Under the pieces are notes generated by a model. The model was not told the origin of the DNA, ran no database searches, and saw only the letters and a list, made by a program, of their open reading frames with translations. Shown in pieces: positions 1-8,807 of a DNA stretch of 64,000 bases (position 1 is its first letter; each line of letters starts with the position of its first letter). The DNA lies in contig DBMR01000077.1 of assembly GCA_002298785.1 (NCBI GenBank), positions 1 to 64,000 on the forward strand. The letters run 5' to 3'. A program made the position numbers and the translations under genes. The DNA is from Verrucomicrobia subdivision 3 bacterium UBA693. GTDB lineage: Bacteria; Verrucomicrobiota; Verrucomicrobiia; Limisphaerales; UBA8199.

Positions 1-243
1 CGCCAGCGGCCCCCGGCCGAGTGGGTTCGGACGCCCCCGGCGGTAGTGGTCGTAAAGCGGACCAAACCGGTGACGAAGAGCATCTGGTTGCCGGCGGAGA
101 AGGAAACGGTGTTCGAGAAACTGGTGCTGGGTGTGGTAACCGCTTCAGCAGCAGTGGCGATCGCCTATGGTTTCTCTGCCATGCTGGACCTGGTTCAGAA
201 CTGGTCGGTGTTTGACAATTGGGTCGGCCGGTTGTTGCAGTAA
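1..243 (+). CDS. Small membrane protein, 5' end outside the window
   Basis: The reading frame is open from base 1 to the stop at 241-243, so the gene probably begins upstream of the window. A GTG at 46 would be the first possible internal start and would give 65 residues. The visible part has a basic N-terminal stretch, then one hydrophobic helix (about residues 42-62 of the open frame, containing VVTASAAVAIAYGF) and a short tail ending in RLLQ. I do not recognise a family. It lies 111 bp upstream of an ECF sigma factor on the same strand and could be the end of the preceding operon. Confidence 0.45.
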   Translation, partial: RQRPPAEWVRTPPAVVVVKRTKPVTKSIWLPAEKETVFEKLVLGVVTASAAVAIAYGFSAMLDLVQNWSVFDNWVGRLLQ

Positions 244-354
244 CCCGTTCGTGAGGAAAGGGATGAACCCAAGCCACCAGGCAGGTTATGAAAGAGTATT
301 GCTTCCAGTTTCAGCTCGTCCGTAGCATGCTCCCCAGGTTCAATCCCGCTGCTG

Positions 355-909
355 ATGATCGAGGCCCAACAGTTCGAGGTGTTCATGCGGAACTACCAGG
401 ACATGGTATTTTCGACCTCCATGCGTCTGGTCGCGAATCAAGCCGAGGCCGAGGATATCGTGCAGGAGGTTTTCTTGAAGGCGTATGAGCGATTTGAAGA
501 ATTGCAGCACAGCCCGACGGTCGGTGGTTGGCTGAAGCGGGTGGCAACGAATATGAGTCTCAATCACCTCACCCGCTACCGCTCGCGCTGGAGTTTCTTT
601 TCGGAGATGTTCGGCGGGCGCGACGCGGAGGAGGAGGAACGGGAAGCGGATTTTGCGGCGCCGAACGACCTCGAAAAGCAGGTGGATGATGCAGATCGCT
701 ACCAGATCCTGGAAGACGCCTTGCAGAAACTCCCCACCGCGCAGCGCGTGCCGCTGGTGCTCTTCCACATCGAAGGCTTGAGTTACGAAGAAATTGCCGC
801 TCAACTGCGCGTGTCGCTGGGCAAGGTCAAGACTGACATCTTCCGCGCCCGCGAAGCGTTGCGGAAACGATTGGGCACGAAATTTTCTGAAGAATGGAAC
901 GCGGTATGA
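355..909 (+). CDS. ECF-type RNA polymerase sigma factor
   Basis: This 184-residue protein has the size and two-domain layout of group 4 (ECF) sigma factors. Region 2 (about residues 10-80) contains the helix AEDIVQEVFLKAYERFEEL, which in the family binds core polymerase and the -10 element. Region 4 (about 120-175) contains LPTAQRVPLVLFHIEGLSYE followed by a helix-turn-helix ending in KVKTDIFRARE, which contacts the -35 element. Regions 1 and 3 are absent, as expected, and an acidic linker joins the domains. The ATG at 355 is the start that gives a normal family length. The stop overlaps the start of the next gene (ATGA at 906-909), so the two are translationally coupled. The downstream membrane protein and envelope protein suggest a cell-envelope response regulon. 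The target promoters cannot be read from this sequence. Confidence 0.93.
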   Translation: MIEAQQFEVFMRNYQDMVFSTSMRLVANQAEAEDIVQEVFLKAYERFEELQHSPTVGGWLKRVATNMSLNHLTRYRSRWSFFSEMFGGRDAEEEEREADFAAPNDLEKQVDDADRYQILEDALQKLPTAQRVPLVLFHIEGLSYEEIAAQLRVSLGKVKTDIFRAREALRKRLGTKFSEEWNAV

Positions 910-1373
910 AACCTGAATTCAATTCAGACCCAAAATGGGAGCGCTGGCTCGACCGGCAATTGAAGGATATGCCGCCGTTGACGGCACCACCGAGCGTGCT
1001 CGCGCAAGTAATGGCGGCGGTCGCGCGGCACGAGCAGCCGTGGTACCGACGCTCCTGGCAGCAGTGGCCACTTTCGCTCCAGGTAGGGACGGCACTGGCG
1101 TTGTCGCTCGTCTTCGCCGGCATTTGTTTTGCCGGCTGGCGAGTGCCTACCTTCGGACCGGTGGCTTCAGGTTTGGATACCGCGCGGAGTTGGTGGTCTA
1201 CGGGCTGTGTATGGTTCAACGCGCTGGGGGCGCTGGCGGAAGCCGGTCGGCTCGTCGTCAAGAATCTGGGTTCAGGTTTTGTTATCGGTTGCCTGGTCGC
1301 TCTTGGCCTGGCGTATGCCACCTGTCTGGGATTGGGAACAGTTTATGTGCGGCTGGCGATGCCTCGCCGCTGA
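906..1373 (+). CDS. Membrane protein coupled to the ECF sigma factor (probable anti-sigma factor)
   Basis: This 155-residue protein starts at the ATG that overlaps the sigma factor stop codon. An in-frame ATG at 894 lies inside the sigma gene and is less likely. The N-terminal 50 residues are soluble and helical, with the stretch LDRQLKDMPPLTAPPSVLAQVMA. Two hydrophobic segments follow (about residues 58-80 and 125-148). A small cytoplasmic N-terminus joined to membrane helices, encoded directly behind an ECF gene, is the usual layout of a membrane anti-sigma factor. No zinc-binding HxxxCxxC motif is visible, so it would not be a classical ZAS protein. The anti-sigma role is inferred from position and topology only. 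Confidence 0.6.
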   Translation: MKPEFNSDPKWERWLDRQLKDMPPLTAPPSVLAQVMAAVARHEQPWYRRSWQQWPLSLQVGTALALSLVFAGICFAGWRVPTFGPVASGLDTARSWWSTGCVWFNALGALAEAGRLVVKNLGSGFVIGCLVALGLAYATCLGLGTVYVRLAMPRR

Positions 1374-1382
1374 AAGGAAATC

Positions 1383-3080
1383 ATGAAGACACTCTTGAAA
1401 AACCGTTGGTTGGCGCTGTGGCTGGCCGTGAGCTTGGTCGGCGCCCCGGCGCTTCGCGCCCAGGATGATCCGGCTCCCGATTCGAACGCCGTCACGCAGG
1501 CGGAAGCTGCCGACGCGAGCACCAATGCGGTCGCCGATCCAACAGAAGCGCAGGCCAAGTTGGACAAGGAATCCAGCGCCAGCATTGGGCATTCCTCGGA
1601 TGGAAATCGAAATGCGATGGTGGTGTTCGGGCGCAATGCGGAGTTGAAACCCGGAGAGACGGCCGAAGCCGTGGTGGTGATTGGCGGCTCGGCGGTGATC
1701 CGTGGCAAGGTGCGAGATGCGGCGGTGGTGGTGGGTGGAAACCTCCAGGTGGGTGAAGGTGCCGAGATTGGCGACGCCGCCGTTGCGGTCATGGGCAGCA
1801 TCGATGTTCGTCCGGGTGCGGAAGTTAAAGGCGAGGCGGTGGCGGTAGGCGGCAAGGTGAACGTGGAGCCCGGCGGCAAGGTTGGTGGGCAAACCCAGGA
1901 AGTAGACTTTGGCCTGGGCGCGCTGAAATTCAACTGGCTCGAGAAATGGCTGACGCATTGTGTTTTCAAGTTGCGCCCGTTGGCGCCCCAAGTGGGCTGG
2001 GTCTGGGCGGTCTGGGGCGTGTTCTTCCTGCTTTACCTGTTCATTGCGGCTATCTTCCAACGTCCGGTCAATGCGTGTGTAGAAGAGTTGCATCGCCGGC
2101 CGGCTACTACCTTTCTCCTGGGCTTGCTGACAAAACTGTTGCTACCGGTGGTTTTCCTGCTGCTCGCGATCACGGGGGTGGGATTGCTGGTGATACCATT
2201 CCTGTTCGCGGGATTTGTGCTGGCCGCGATGGTCGGGAAAGTCGCTCTGCTTCAGGCTTTGGGCCAGGTGATCAGCGCCAAATTCGGCAAAGGGCAGCCG
2301 GCCGCCGCACTTGTTAATTTCCTGATCGGTGTCTGCTTGATCACTGTCCTCTATATGGTGCCCGTGGTGGGACTGCTTACCTTCGCGATCACCGCTCTGT
2401 GGGGATTGGGAGCGGCTACGGCGGCGGCATTCGTCGGTTTCAAACGAGAGTTGCCGGAGAAACCCAGCGGATCCTCCGCGCCGCCACCTAGCTATACCGC
2501 TCCAGTGCCACCGACGCCCCCGACCTTCAGCCCGGAATATCCGCTGGCATCAGCGGTACCTGAGGGAGTTGCGGCTGCGTCCACTCCGGTTAATCCGCCA
2601 GACGCGGCTTTCGGTTCAACGACCGTTCCTCCTGTCTCATCCTCGCCACCGCCCGCGATGCCGGTCCCGCCGATCAAACCGCCTGCGGTCGATCTGCTGG
2701 CCTATCCCAAAGCGAGTTTTTGGGAACGCATGGGGGCAGCCTTTTTGGATACGGTGCTGGTCAGCATCCTCGGCGGGATTGTCGGCGGGCCGCCGATGTT
2801 CTTTCTGGTCGCCCTCGCCTATTTCGCGGGCATGTGGGCGTGGCAAGGGACGACCATCGGTGGCATCGTCATCGGGCTAAAGGTCGTGCGGTATGATGGC
2901 CATGCGGTGAGCTTCACCGTGGCGCTGGTGCGCGGGTTGGCGGCGGCGTTCTCCATTATCGTCTTGTTTCTAGGTTTCCTCTGGATTGCGTGGGATGCTG
3001 AGAAACAAGGCTGGCACGATAAGATTGCCGGCACGGTGGTGGTTCGACTGCCCAAAGGCACGCCGTTGGTATGCATCTGA
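1383..3080 (+). CDS. Secreted-type bactofilin-like repeat protein fused to an RDD membrane domain
   Basis: This 565-residue protein has an unusual domain order. Residues 1-26 are a signal peptide ending near LRAQ. Residues about 75-165 are short Gly/Val repeats (VVVIGGSAVIRGKV, AVAVGGKVNVEPGG) typical of the bactofilin/polymer-forming right-handed beta-helix. Residues about 195-345 hold several hydrophobic helices. A Pro/Ser-rich linker spans roughly 355-435. Residues about 440-560 form an RDD domain: an Arg and Asp in the first helix (ERMGAAFLDTVL) and the closing WHDKIAGTVVV. Known bactofilins are mostly cytoplasmic scaffolds, so a repeat domain behind a signal peptide would face the periplasm. 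It follows the anti-sigma-like gene by 9 bp, so it is likely in the same operon and may be the effector of that envelope response. A signalling or transport role for the RDD part is unproven. Confidence 0.8.
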   Translation: MKTLLKNRWLALWLAVSLVGAPALRAQDDPAPDSNAVTQAEAADASTNAVADPTEAQAKLDKESSASIGHSSDGNRNAMVVFGRNAELKPGETAEAVVVIGGSAVIRGKVRDAAVVVGGNLQVGEGAEIGDAAVAVMGSIDVRPGAEVKGEAVAVGGKVNVEPGGKVGGQTQEVDFGLGALKFNWLEKWLTHCVFKLRPLAPQVGWVWAVWGVFFLLYLFIAAIFQRPVNACVEELHRRPATTFLLGLLTKLLLPVVFLLLAITGVGLLVIPFLFAGFVLAAMVGKVALLQALGQVISAKFGKGQPAAALVNFLIGVCLITVLYMVPVVGLLTFAITALWGLGAATAAAFVGFKRELPEKPSGSSAPPPSYTAPVPPTPPTFSPEYPLASAVPEGVAAASTPVNPPDAAFGSTTVPPVSSSPPPAMPVPPIKPPAVDLLAYPKASFWERMGAAFLDTVLVSILGGIVGGPPMFFLVALAYFAGMWAWQGTTIGGIVIGLKVVRYDGHAVSFTVALVRGLAAAFSIIVLFLGFLWIAWDAEKQGWHDKIAGTVVVRLPKGTPLVCI

Positions 3081-3104
3081 GCTTTTGATAATAAGACAAG
3101 TCCG

Positions 3105-3133
3105 AAGGCCAGGGGACAGCCACCTCTGGCCTT
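3105..3133. terminator. Hairpin between convergent genes, possible bidirectional terminator
   Basis: An 8-bp perfect inverted repeat (AAGGCCAG at 3105-3112, CTGGCCTT at 3126-3133) with a 13-nt loop sits between the stop of the RDD fusion gene and the stop of the URO-D gene. The position suits a bidirectional terminator, but there is no long T tract on either strand. Confidence 0.5.
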
Positions 3134-3151
3134 GCCGTTTCTGGTCTTAGT

Positions 3152-4591
3152 TCAGAAACTCAGCAATAACTGCCAGATAAACATGTTGCCCAACCCGTCG
3201 ACCTGTTCCCAAACCCGCTTCACCATTGCCTGATCGCCGGTAATTTCGGGCAAATCCCTGGCCTTAACCTCCCACGGAAGCGCTGTGCCCGGCGCGACTT
3301 TAGGCGGCGTCTGGCCGGCCAGGCCAGTGATCCGGGCGCGGTCAGTGATAGACTCGGGCACCTCGCAGGGCGGCGTGGAGTTCAGGGAGTCAAAGCTGCC
3401 TGAGTAACGACCGTATTCACGCGTAGTGTCGGTCAGGGTGCGCAAGTTCTCAATGGATGTATCGTCCTGCATGATGGCTCCGGCGTCCATGATATAGCCG
3501 CCATCAACCGCCACCTCATCGATCACGCGCTTGCAGAAATCCCGGACCTCCTCGGTCTTGCCGTAACTGAGCATGATATTGGGAATGCCACCGCTCAGCG
3601 CAAACTTATGTCCCAGCTTCTTTTTGACCAGAAATATGTCGTCCCGATCCGCATGAAACAGAATGCTGCGCGCCGGCAATTCCGTGAAGGTTTCCAGGTG
3701 TGCCGCCCACTTGCCTTCGGCGTAGAACATGGTTTGATGGCCGTGTTTCCAAAATTCCTCGATGATCGGGCGGAGTGTGCTCCAGTAATGGGAGTGAAAT
3801 TGGCGCGGGTTGATGAAAGGCACGCAGCCGCGGTGCATCCAAAAGCCGATGGGCACCTGGCGGTTGGGATCAGCCGTAGTCAAACCAACGTGGCAGAGGT
3901 GCGGCATGAGGGCCTGACAAGCCGCCAGCACTTTGTCTGGTTGCTCGTTCATATCTGTTACCAGCCCGACGTACCCACGCAGTTTATCGGCGATGATATC
4001 GAAAGGCGCCTTGAAGATGCCTGAGATGGCGGAAACGGTTCCGGTCTCGTGGCGGAGTCTCTGGATTTGCGGACCAAACGCGTAAAAGTACTGGAGCATG
4101 GCCATGGCCCCTTTAACCAGGGCCAGGTTGTGGCGATAGGTCGCCGGTGCTCCCGTAGGGACGATTTCCGTCGAGACCCGCGGCAACCACTTGCGATACA
4201 AAAAGCCGGTGGGATCAGCGATCAACTCGTCATATTCATCCGCCCGCATGAAGGCCTGGTCTTCGGAGGGCTCAATGTAGTTGAAACCGGTGGTATGCGG
4301 GATGCCGATACCGGGGATTCCGTAGTAACGCAAGCCCAAGGCCTGGGCCAACCCGGTCCAGACATAAACCATGTTCGGCACGACCGCATCCCAATCAAAG
4401 TCACGCGCGCATATTACCGCCGCTTCGAACGCCTTTTGGTAGTCGTGGGCGACATCCTGGCAGGTCATGCCCGCATATTTGGCGGTGAATTCCGCGACAA
4501 ACGGGCGGATGGGCACACGATCGGGCTTCTCGCGGCGCAGGGCGGTGATATAGCGATTGAGACGTTCCTGGTAAAGTTGTTCCGTATACAT
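3152..4591 (-). CDS. Uroporphyrinogen decarboxylase-family protein (URO-D-like)
   Basis: The start is placed at the ATG at 4591 (MYTEQLYQERLNRY), which begins the conserved region. A longer open frame reaches 4651 without extra homology. The 479-residue protein has the URO-D/MtaA TIM-barrel pattern: an N-terminal REKPDRVPIRPF segment, FDWDAVVPNMVYVWTGLAQALG, a Gly-rich middle, and a late ALSGGIPNIMLSYGKTEEV segment resembling the barrel's end. Family members are either heme-biosynthetic HemE or methyltransferases that demethylate small methyl donors onto corrinoid or thiol acceptors. At 479 residues this is clearly longer than HemE (about 340-360), and the sequence is divergent, so a HemE role is unlikely. 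No corrinoid protein gene is adjacent, so the substrate is unknown. It is divergent from the pseudopilin gene. Confidence 0.75.
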   Translation of the reverse strand: MYTEQLYQERLNRYITALRREKPDRVPIRPFVAEFTAKYAGMTCQDVAHDYQKAFEAAVICARDFDWDAVVPNMVYVWTGLAQALGLRYYGIPGIGIPHTTGFNYIEPSEDQAFMRADEYDELIADPTGFLYRKWLPRVSTEIVPTGAPATYRHNLALVKGAMAMLQYFYAFGPQIQRLRHETGTVSAISGIFKAPFDIIADKLRGYVGLVTDMNEQPDKVLAACQALMPHLCHVGLTTADPNRQVPIGFWMHRGCVPFINPRQFHSHYWSTLRPIIEEFWKHGHQTMFYAEGKWAAHLETFTELPARSILFHADRDDIFLVKKKLGHKFALSGGIPNIMLSYGKTEEVRDFCKRVIDEVAVDGGYIMDAGAIMQDDTSIENLRTLTDTTREYGRYSGSFDSLNSTPPCEVPESITDRARITGLAGQTPPKVAPGTALPWEVKARDLPEITGDQAMVKRVWEQVDGLGNMFIWQLLLSF

Positions 4592-4807
4592 AGGGCGATG
4601 GAATCCGGTCTGAAGCCACAGCCTAGTCGCGCCGGTGTGGCAAGGCCACAAAATTCCTCAGACAGCGGGCAAGATGGAATTCACCTAAGGGGCTGCCTGA
4701 AGGTCTCGGAACATGGTGGTGTGATCCCGCCGCGTTTTCGGTTGCGAAATGTGGAATCACGGGCAACCTTAAACGCTCAGCCACCTTATGAATCTCGCTA
4801 GTCTATT

Positions 4808-5632
4808 ATGAGCACGTTGTGGTTTTCGTCTCGCCCGGTCAGGGCCCGTCAAGCGGGTCAGGCGCCAGCTTTCACTTTGATCGAATTGCTGGTCGTGATT
4901 GCGATTATCGCCATCCTCGCCGCCATGCTGCTGCCCGCGCTCAACAAGGCCAAACAAAAGGCGGACCGGGTATCCTGCCTCAATAACCTTCGGCAAGTCG
5001 GCCTGTTTGTGCAGTTTTACACTGATGAATTTCGGGATGTTTTTCCTGCCCATCGGAACCAGAATCAAAACGATGATCCAGCCACGGCAGTGACGAACTG
5101 GTGGGGGACCGCGGTAATCGGGTATTCGAGCAAGATGACGAACCTGTTCCGGTGTCCGGCAATTAAGACCGTGCAACTGGAAAACGGCCTTAAGTGGAAT
5201 TGGGCCTTCGACTGCCATCGGGTCGGTTACGGGATCAACAGCTTTTTTGACTGCCTTTGGCCATACACGGCGCTCAGCGTAACCGTGGGAGGAATTACTT
5301 TTAATACGCGCCCCTGGCTCAAACGGACCTCCATCGTCAGCCCAGCGGATCATTTTCTGATCGGCGATGCCATGCCCAAGACGGACGGAATGTGGAGTTC
5401 AAGCTGTTGGTGGCCCACCTCCGCCATGATTTATGGTCCTGGCTATCGCGGATATGAGGGCGTGGAAATGTCGCGGCACGGTAATATCGGGGTGATGGTG
5501 TTTGCGGATGGCCACTCGGAAGCCCGCCGGGATTCAAACATCAACCCTCCGGAAGATCCCGGCAATGGGGGTGCCAGAGGTCTCATCAATTCCAGGTATT
5601 GGGATCCGCTTAAACGGGGAGGGGAGAAGTAG
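4808..5632 (+). CDS. Type II secretion/type IV pilin-like protein with N-terminal methylation motif and H-X9-DG motif
   Basis: This 274-residue protein carries a prepilin signal: a short basic leader, then FTLIELLVVIAIIAILAAML beginning at residue 22, with the conserved Glu at mature position 5. Cleavage would follow Ala21 rather than the more usual Gly. The globular part has scattered Cys and Trp, and near the C-terminus His-Gly followed by seven residues and then Ala-Asp-Gly, the H-X9-DG signature. This architecture occurs in very many copies in Planctomycetota and Verrucomicrobiota. Such proteins are presumed pseudopilin-like surface or secretion components processed by prepilin peptidase, but individual functions are mostly unknown. 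It stands alone between a divergent URO-D gene and a convergent hydrolase. Confidence 0.88.
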   Translation: MSTLWFSSRPVRARQAGQAPAFTLIELLVVIAIIAILAAMLLPALNKAKQKADRVSCLNNLRQVGLFVQFYTDEFRDVFPAHRNQNQNDDPATAVTNWWGTAVIGYSSKMTNLFRCPAIKTVQLENGLKWNWAFDCHRVGYGINSFFDCLWPYTALSVTVGGITFNTRPWLKRTSIVSPADHFLIGDAMPKTDGMWSSSCWWPTSAMIYGPGYRGYEGVEMSRHGNIGVMVFADGHSEARRDSNINPPEDPGNGGARGLINSRYWDPLKRGGEK

Positions 5633-5691
5633 CGGTGAGTTTTCGGAAATTGGGAGCTGTGTGAGCGAAGCGGTGCGCCGGTGGCCGATCT

Positions 5692-7260
5692 TCAAGGCCC
5701 CAGGCGCAGGCGATAGTAGCGGCTGGGATTCCCGGTGTTGCCCGGGTCCGCAAAGTCCTGGCGGAAATCAGACAAGGTATTGGTTTGGAGCGAAACCCAT
5801 TGCCGCAGGTTGGTCGAGGATTCGACGATAATCGATTGTCCGACTGAGCCGGAGATGGTGAAAGCGAAGCGACCTGCCTGGAAATGACTTGCGAGGAGCA
5901 GTGGGGCCTGCTGGCCTGGAGTGAGACTGATTTTCCTGGTGGCGTACGCATAGCGTGAGCGTTTCCCGCTCGTGATACGCGCGCCGATCCAATAGTCCCC
6001 GGATCGCGTCGTGGCTGGATCGGAGGCTGGGCCAAGCTGCAGGTTGGAGACGGTGGTGATGCCGGAACCAGCGACCACATTTTGCGGCAGGAGGACCTCG
6101 TTGCCATTGTAAGGGTTGAGGTCGGAGTCGAGGAAAAAGCGCAAGGTGGCGTTGGCGGCAAAATTGGTGCCGCACTGGATGGAGCACCCCAGCGGGATTG
6201 ATTGCCCGACCAGGAACTGGTTGGTGCCGGTCAGCTTAAGCAGAATGAGGTTCGGCCAGGCACCGTTGTTAGTCGGGAGTGGCACTCGGTTGGCGGCGAC
6301 ACCTGTGCCAAAATCCCAGACCTGGTTCATGCCGTCCACGATGCGTCCTCCACTCGCTGAGCCTGCCGGCCATTGAGTGCTGAAACGGTTGCCGCAGCCG
6401 ATCGTGCTATAGAGAAAACCAGCGTTGGTGCCCGCCGCCTCGACGGTCGTCCACCAACTCGCGCGCATGGCGCTGGTAATCGTGGCCCCGGTATCCGTGG
6501 TGGGAGTCGCCAGGTCGATGGTGCCGTGATACCACAAATGCACATCGCTGTGTGCTGACGAATAACCGTAATCAAGGCTCGTGAGTTGGCGATTATAGGC
6601 CCCGGAAATGGACTGCCCATAGGTTCCGAACAATCCGCTCGGTATGGCCTGCCAATAGTTGTCGGCAAAGAGAATGTTGGCGTAATTGCTCATGGACGGG
6701 TCGCCGCTATTGGAGACCGGATGGGGATCCAGGGTAGTCACTTGGTCCACCCAGATTCCTTGCGCGCCGAGGATGCGGGCCATCTCGGTGATTACCGATG
6801 CGCCCCGGCTGTGGCCAATAAAATGCAGTGGTAACTCTACCAGGGCGCGGCCACTTAATTCGGGGATAAGCTGAGCAGAGAGGAGGGCCTCGGAAGCTTT
6901 CGCCGCTACGGTTGTCGTCGGCGTGCCACCGAGGGAAAGCGTGGACCAATCCAGGGCGACGAGTATTTCCCCCGAATCTGTTGCCATCGGGTTGGTGCCG
7001 TTCAGGTTGGTCTGCGAAAAGGTATAGACTCCCGGGGTGGGTTGGGTGATCGAGATCTGGTAGAGGCTGTAGTTCGTGCCTGGGAAAGACCGGTATCGGG
7101 GGATTTTTTGACACATCGGGATCACCCAGTCTGTGACGTTGCCGCCAAGTCCGTGAGTGACCACGGTGACCCCGGCCCCATGGCTGCGGAGCAACGCCGC
7201 GATCAGGATCAGGCCGGTGCCGAGCACCCATTTGCGGGCGGTTGCACTGGTGCCGAACAT
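5692..7260 (-). CDS. Secreted alpha/beta-hydrolase (lipase-like) with C-terminal beta domain
   Basis: This 522-residue protein begins with a signal peptide (hydrophobic LILIAALLRSHGA). The mature part opens with VTVVTHGLGGNVTDW, matching the oxyanion-hole HG motif of the alpha/beta-hydrolase fold. The nucleophile elbow GHSRG places the catalytic Ser at about residue 151. The following TTLDPHPV provides a plausible acid and the SAHSDVHLWY stretch a plausible His. The last 180 residues are beta-rich and resemble C-terminal modules seen in secreted verrucomicrobial proteins. The likely role is hydrolysis of an ester outside the cytoplasm; the substrate is not evident. It is convergent with the pseudopilin gene, 59 bp apart. 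Confidence 0.72.
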   Translation of the reverse strand: MFGTSATARKWVLGTGLILIAALLRSHGAGVTVVTHGLGGNVTDWVIPMCQKIPRYRSFPGTNYSLYQISITQPTPGVYTFSQTNLNGTNPMATDSGEILVALDWSTLSLGGTPTTTVAAKASEALLSAQLIPELSGRALVELPLHFIGHSRGASVITEMARILGAQGIWVDQVTTLDPHPVSNSGDPSMSNYANILFADNYWQAIPSGLFGTYGQSISGAYNRQLTSLDYGYSSAHSDVHLWYHGTIDLATPTTDTGATITSAMRASWWTTVEAAGTNAGFLYSTIGCGNRFSTQWPAGSASGGRIVDGMNQVWDFGTGVAANRVPLPTNNGAWPNLILLKLTGTNQFLVGQSIPLGCSIQCGTNFAANATLRFFLDSDLNPYNGNEVLLPQNVVAGSGITTVSNLQLGPASDPATTRSGDYWIGARITSGKRSRYAYATRKISLTPGQQAPLLLASHFQAGRFAFTISGSVGQSIIVESSTNLRQWVSLQTNTLSDFRQDFADPGNTGNPSRYYRLRLGP

Positions 7261-7338
7261 TACCTCCCGCTGTTACCCCGGTTTCGTTGGTTGGTCAAGC
7301 TGTGGCAGCCAGCCGGGGCGACACGCCGGGCGGCGCTG

Positions 7339-8721
7339 CTATTTTCCGGTGCTGACCTTCTCTTCAATTCGATAGAGATGCGACTTGCTCCGCAGGAGCA
7401 AGGCGTTTCCAGCCACCGCCGGGGTGGCCATGACGCGGTCTTCCAGTTGATTCTCGGCGAGGACTTTGAATTCCCGCCCAGGCGAAAGCACAGTTGTCAG
7501 ATTTTTCTCACTGAAGAAATAAATCCGGTTCGCGGCGTAGATCGGCGAAGCGGAATGTTTGCTTTTCAAGCGTTCCCGCCAGACCACGTTACCGTTGGCG
7601 GCTTCGAGGCAAAGGGCGAATCCCTGGTCATTAACGAGGTAGAGCAGTTCCCCAACTAGCAGGAGGGATGCCGTTGCCGGCATATCTTTGACGACCTTCC
7701 AAGCTACATGCGTCTCGGTGACGTCACCCTTTCCGTCGGGGCGTACCGCCCACAACTCGGGGCGCTCATAGTCCGTGATGACATAAAGCAAATCATCGTG
7801 GAAAAGCGGTCGAGGCACCATGGACCAACCGTTGTAACGCGCCTTCCATAGCTCTGCGCCCGATTCGGCATCGTAGGCGATCATGGCTTTGGCGCCGGGA
7901 CTAAATAGCTGTCGATGGCCTCCCGTCTCGATCAGGATGGGAGTGCAAAAAGCCTTGCGTTGATTGGTAGTGAACGGGGTGTAATCCACCGAGCGATTCG
8001 TCTTCCACACGGTCCGGCCAGTGGATTTGTCCAACGCGACTACATATTGTACGTCCCGTCCGTCCACGGTGAAGTAGAGCCGATCCCGATCCAGCATCAG
8101 GGAGGCCCCGGGACCTTCGTGGTGATCGCAATTCAAATCGCGGCGGCTCCACACCACTTTACCCTCGCGCGTGTCGAGGCAGGCGGTGCCATAGGTGCCG
8201 TAATGCACATAGACTTTTCCGGCTTCGATTGCCGAGGTGGGTGACGCATAGCTGTTCATGCTGGCGACGTGCTCGGGTTGCGTCGTATCAAACACCTTGA
8301 CGTCGTGGATTACCTTTCCGGTGTCTACGTCCACGCACACAGCGAACATCTGCCGTCCATCTTCGGTAGCGGTTGTGACCCAAACCTGCTTGCCCCAGAC
8401 GACCGGTGACGACCATCCGAGATCGTGGATCGGGGTCTTCCAGCTCACATTGTTCGTCTCGCTCCAGGATAACGGCAGATTGGAACCTGGGGCTTGTCCG
8501 TCTCGATCCGGGCCGCGCAGTTCCGGCCAATTCTCCACTGCCAGGCTGGACGCCTGTGCAAGGGCTGAACCGATCAAAATAATGATCGCCAAGGTGCGCC
8601 CGTGAGTTTCTCGTAGCGCCTTACTGGAGGCTGCCGCGAGCGGTTGTCTGGTTAGCGGTGTAGTGGCCGGCATCGTGTTGAAGTCGGACTGCCATCGAGT
8701 TTTTCGAGATCGATTGAACAT
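7339..8721 (-). CDS. PQQ-binding-like beta-propeller protein
   Basis: The start is set at the ATG at 8721; the frame is open to 9033 but that would overlap the upstream gene. The 460-residue product has an N-terminal hydrophobic segment (TLAIIILIGSALAQA), then the typical opening ENWPELRGPDRDGQAPG and repeated blades with Trp-rich edges such as VSWKTPIHDLGWSSPVVWG, TGRTVWKTN and NGNVVWRERL. This is the PQQ-like/WD40-like eight-bladed propeller (BamB-like fold). Catalytic PQQ dehydrogenase residues are not evident, so it is more likely a structural or binding propeller than an alcohol dehydrogenase. It lies 86 bp downstream of the glycosidase gene on the same strand and may share its transcript. 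Confidence 0.85.
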   Translation of the reverse strand: MFNRSRKTRWQSDFNTMPATTPLTRQPLAAASSKALRETHGRTLAIIILIGSALAQASSLAVENWPELRGPDRDGQAPGSNLPLSWSETNNVSWKTPIHDLGWSSPVVWGKQVWVTTATEDGRQMFAVCVDVDTGKVIHDVKVFDTTQPEHVASMNSYASPTSAIEAGKVYVHYGTYGTACLDTREGKVVWSRRDLNCDHHEGPGASLMLDRDRLYFTVDGRDVQYVVALDKSTGRTVWKTNRSVDYTPFTTNQRKAFCTPILIETGGHRQLFSPGAKAMIAYDAESGAELWKARYNGWSMVPRPLFHDDLLYVITDYERPELWAVRPDGKGDVTETHVAWKVVKDMPATASLLLVGELLYLVNDQGFALCLEAANGNVVWRERLKSKHSASPIYAANRIYFFSEKNLTTVLSPGREFKVLAENQLEDRVMATPAVAGNALLLRSKSHLYRIEEKVSTGK

Positions 8722-8807
8722 AATCCAAACGGGGGTCGAACTGTTGCCAACTGTCGCAGGTTCAAATTTGAAAACAAGCCACAAGAGTTGCGCGATCGCC
8801 CGCGTAT

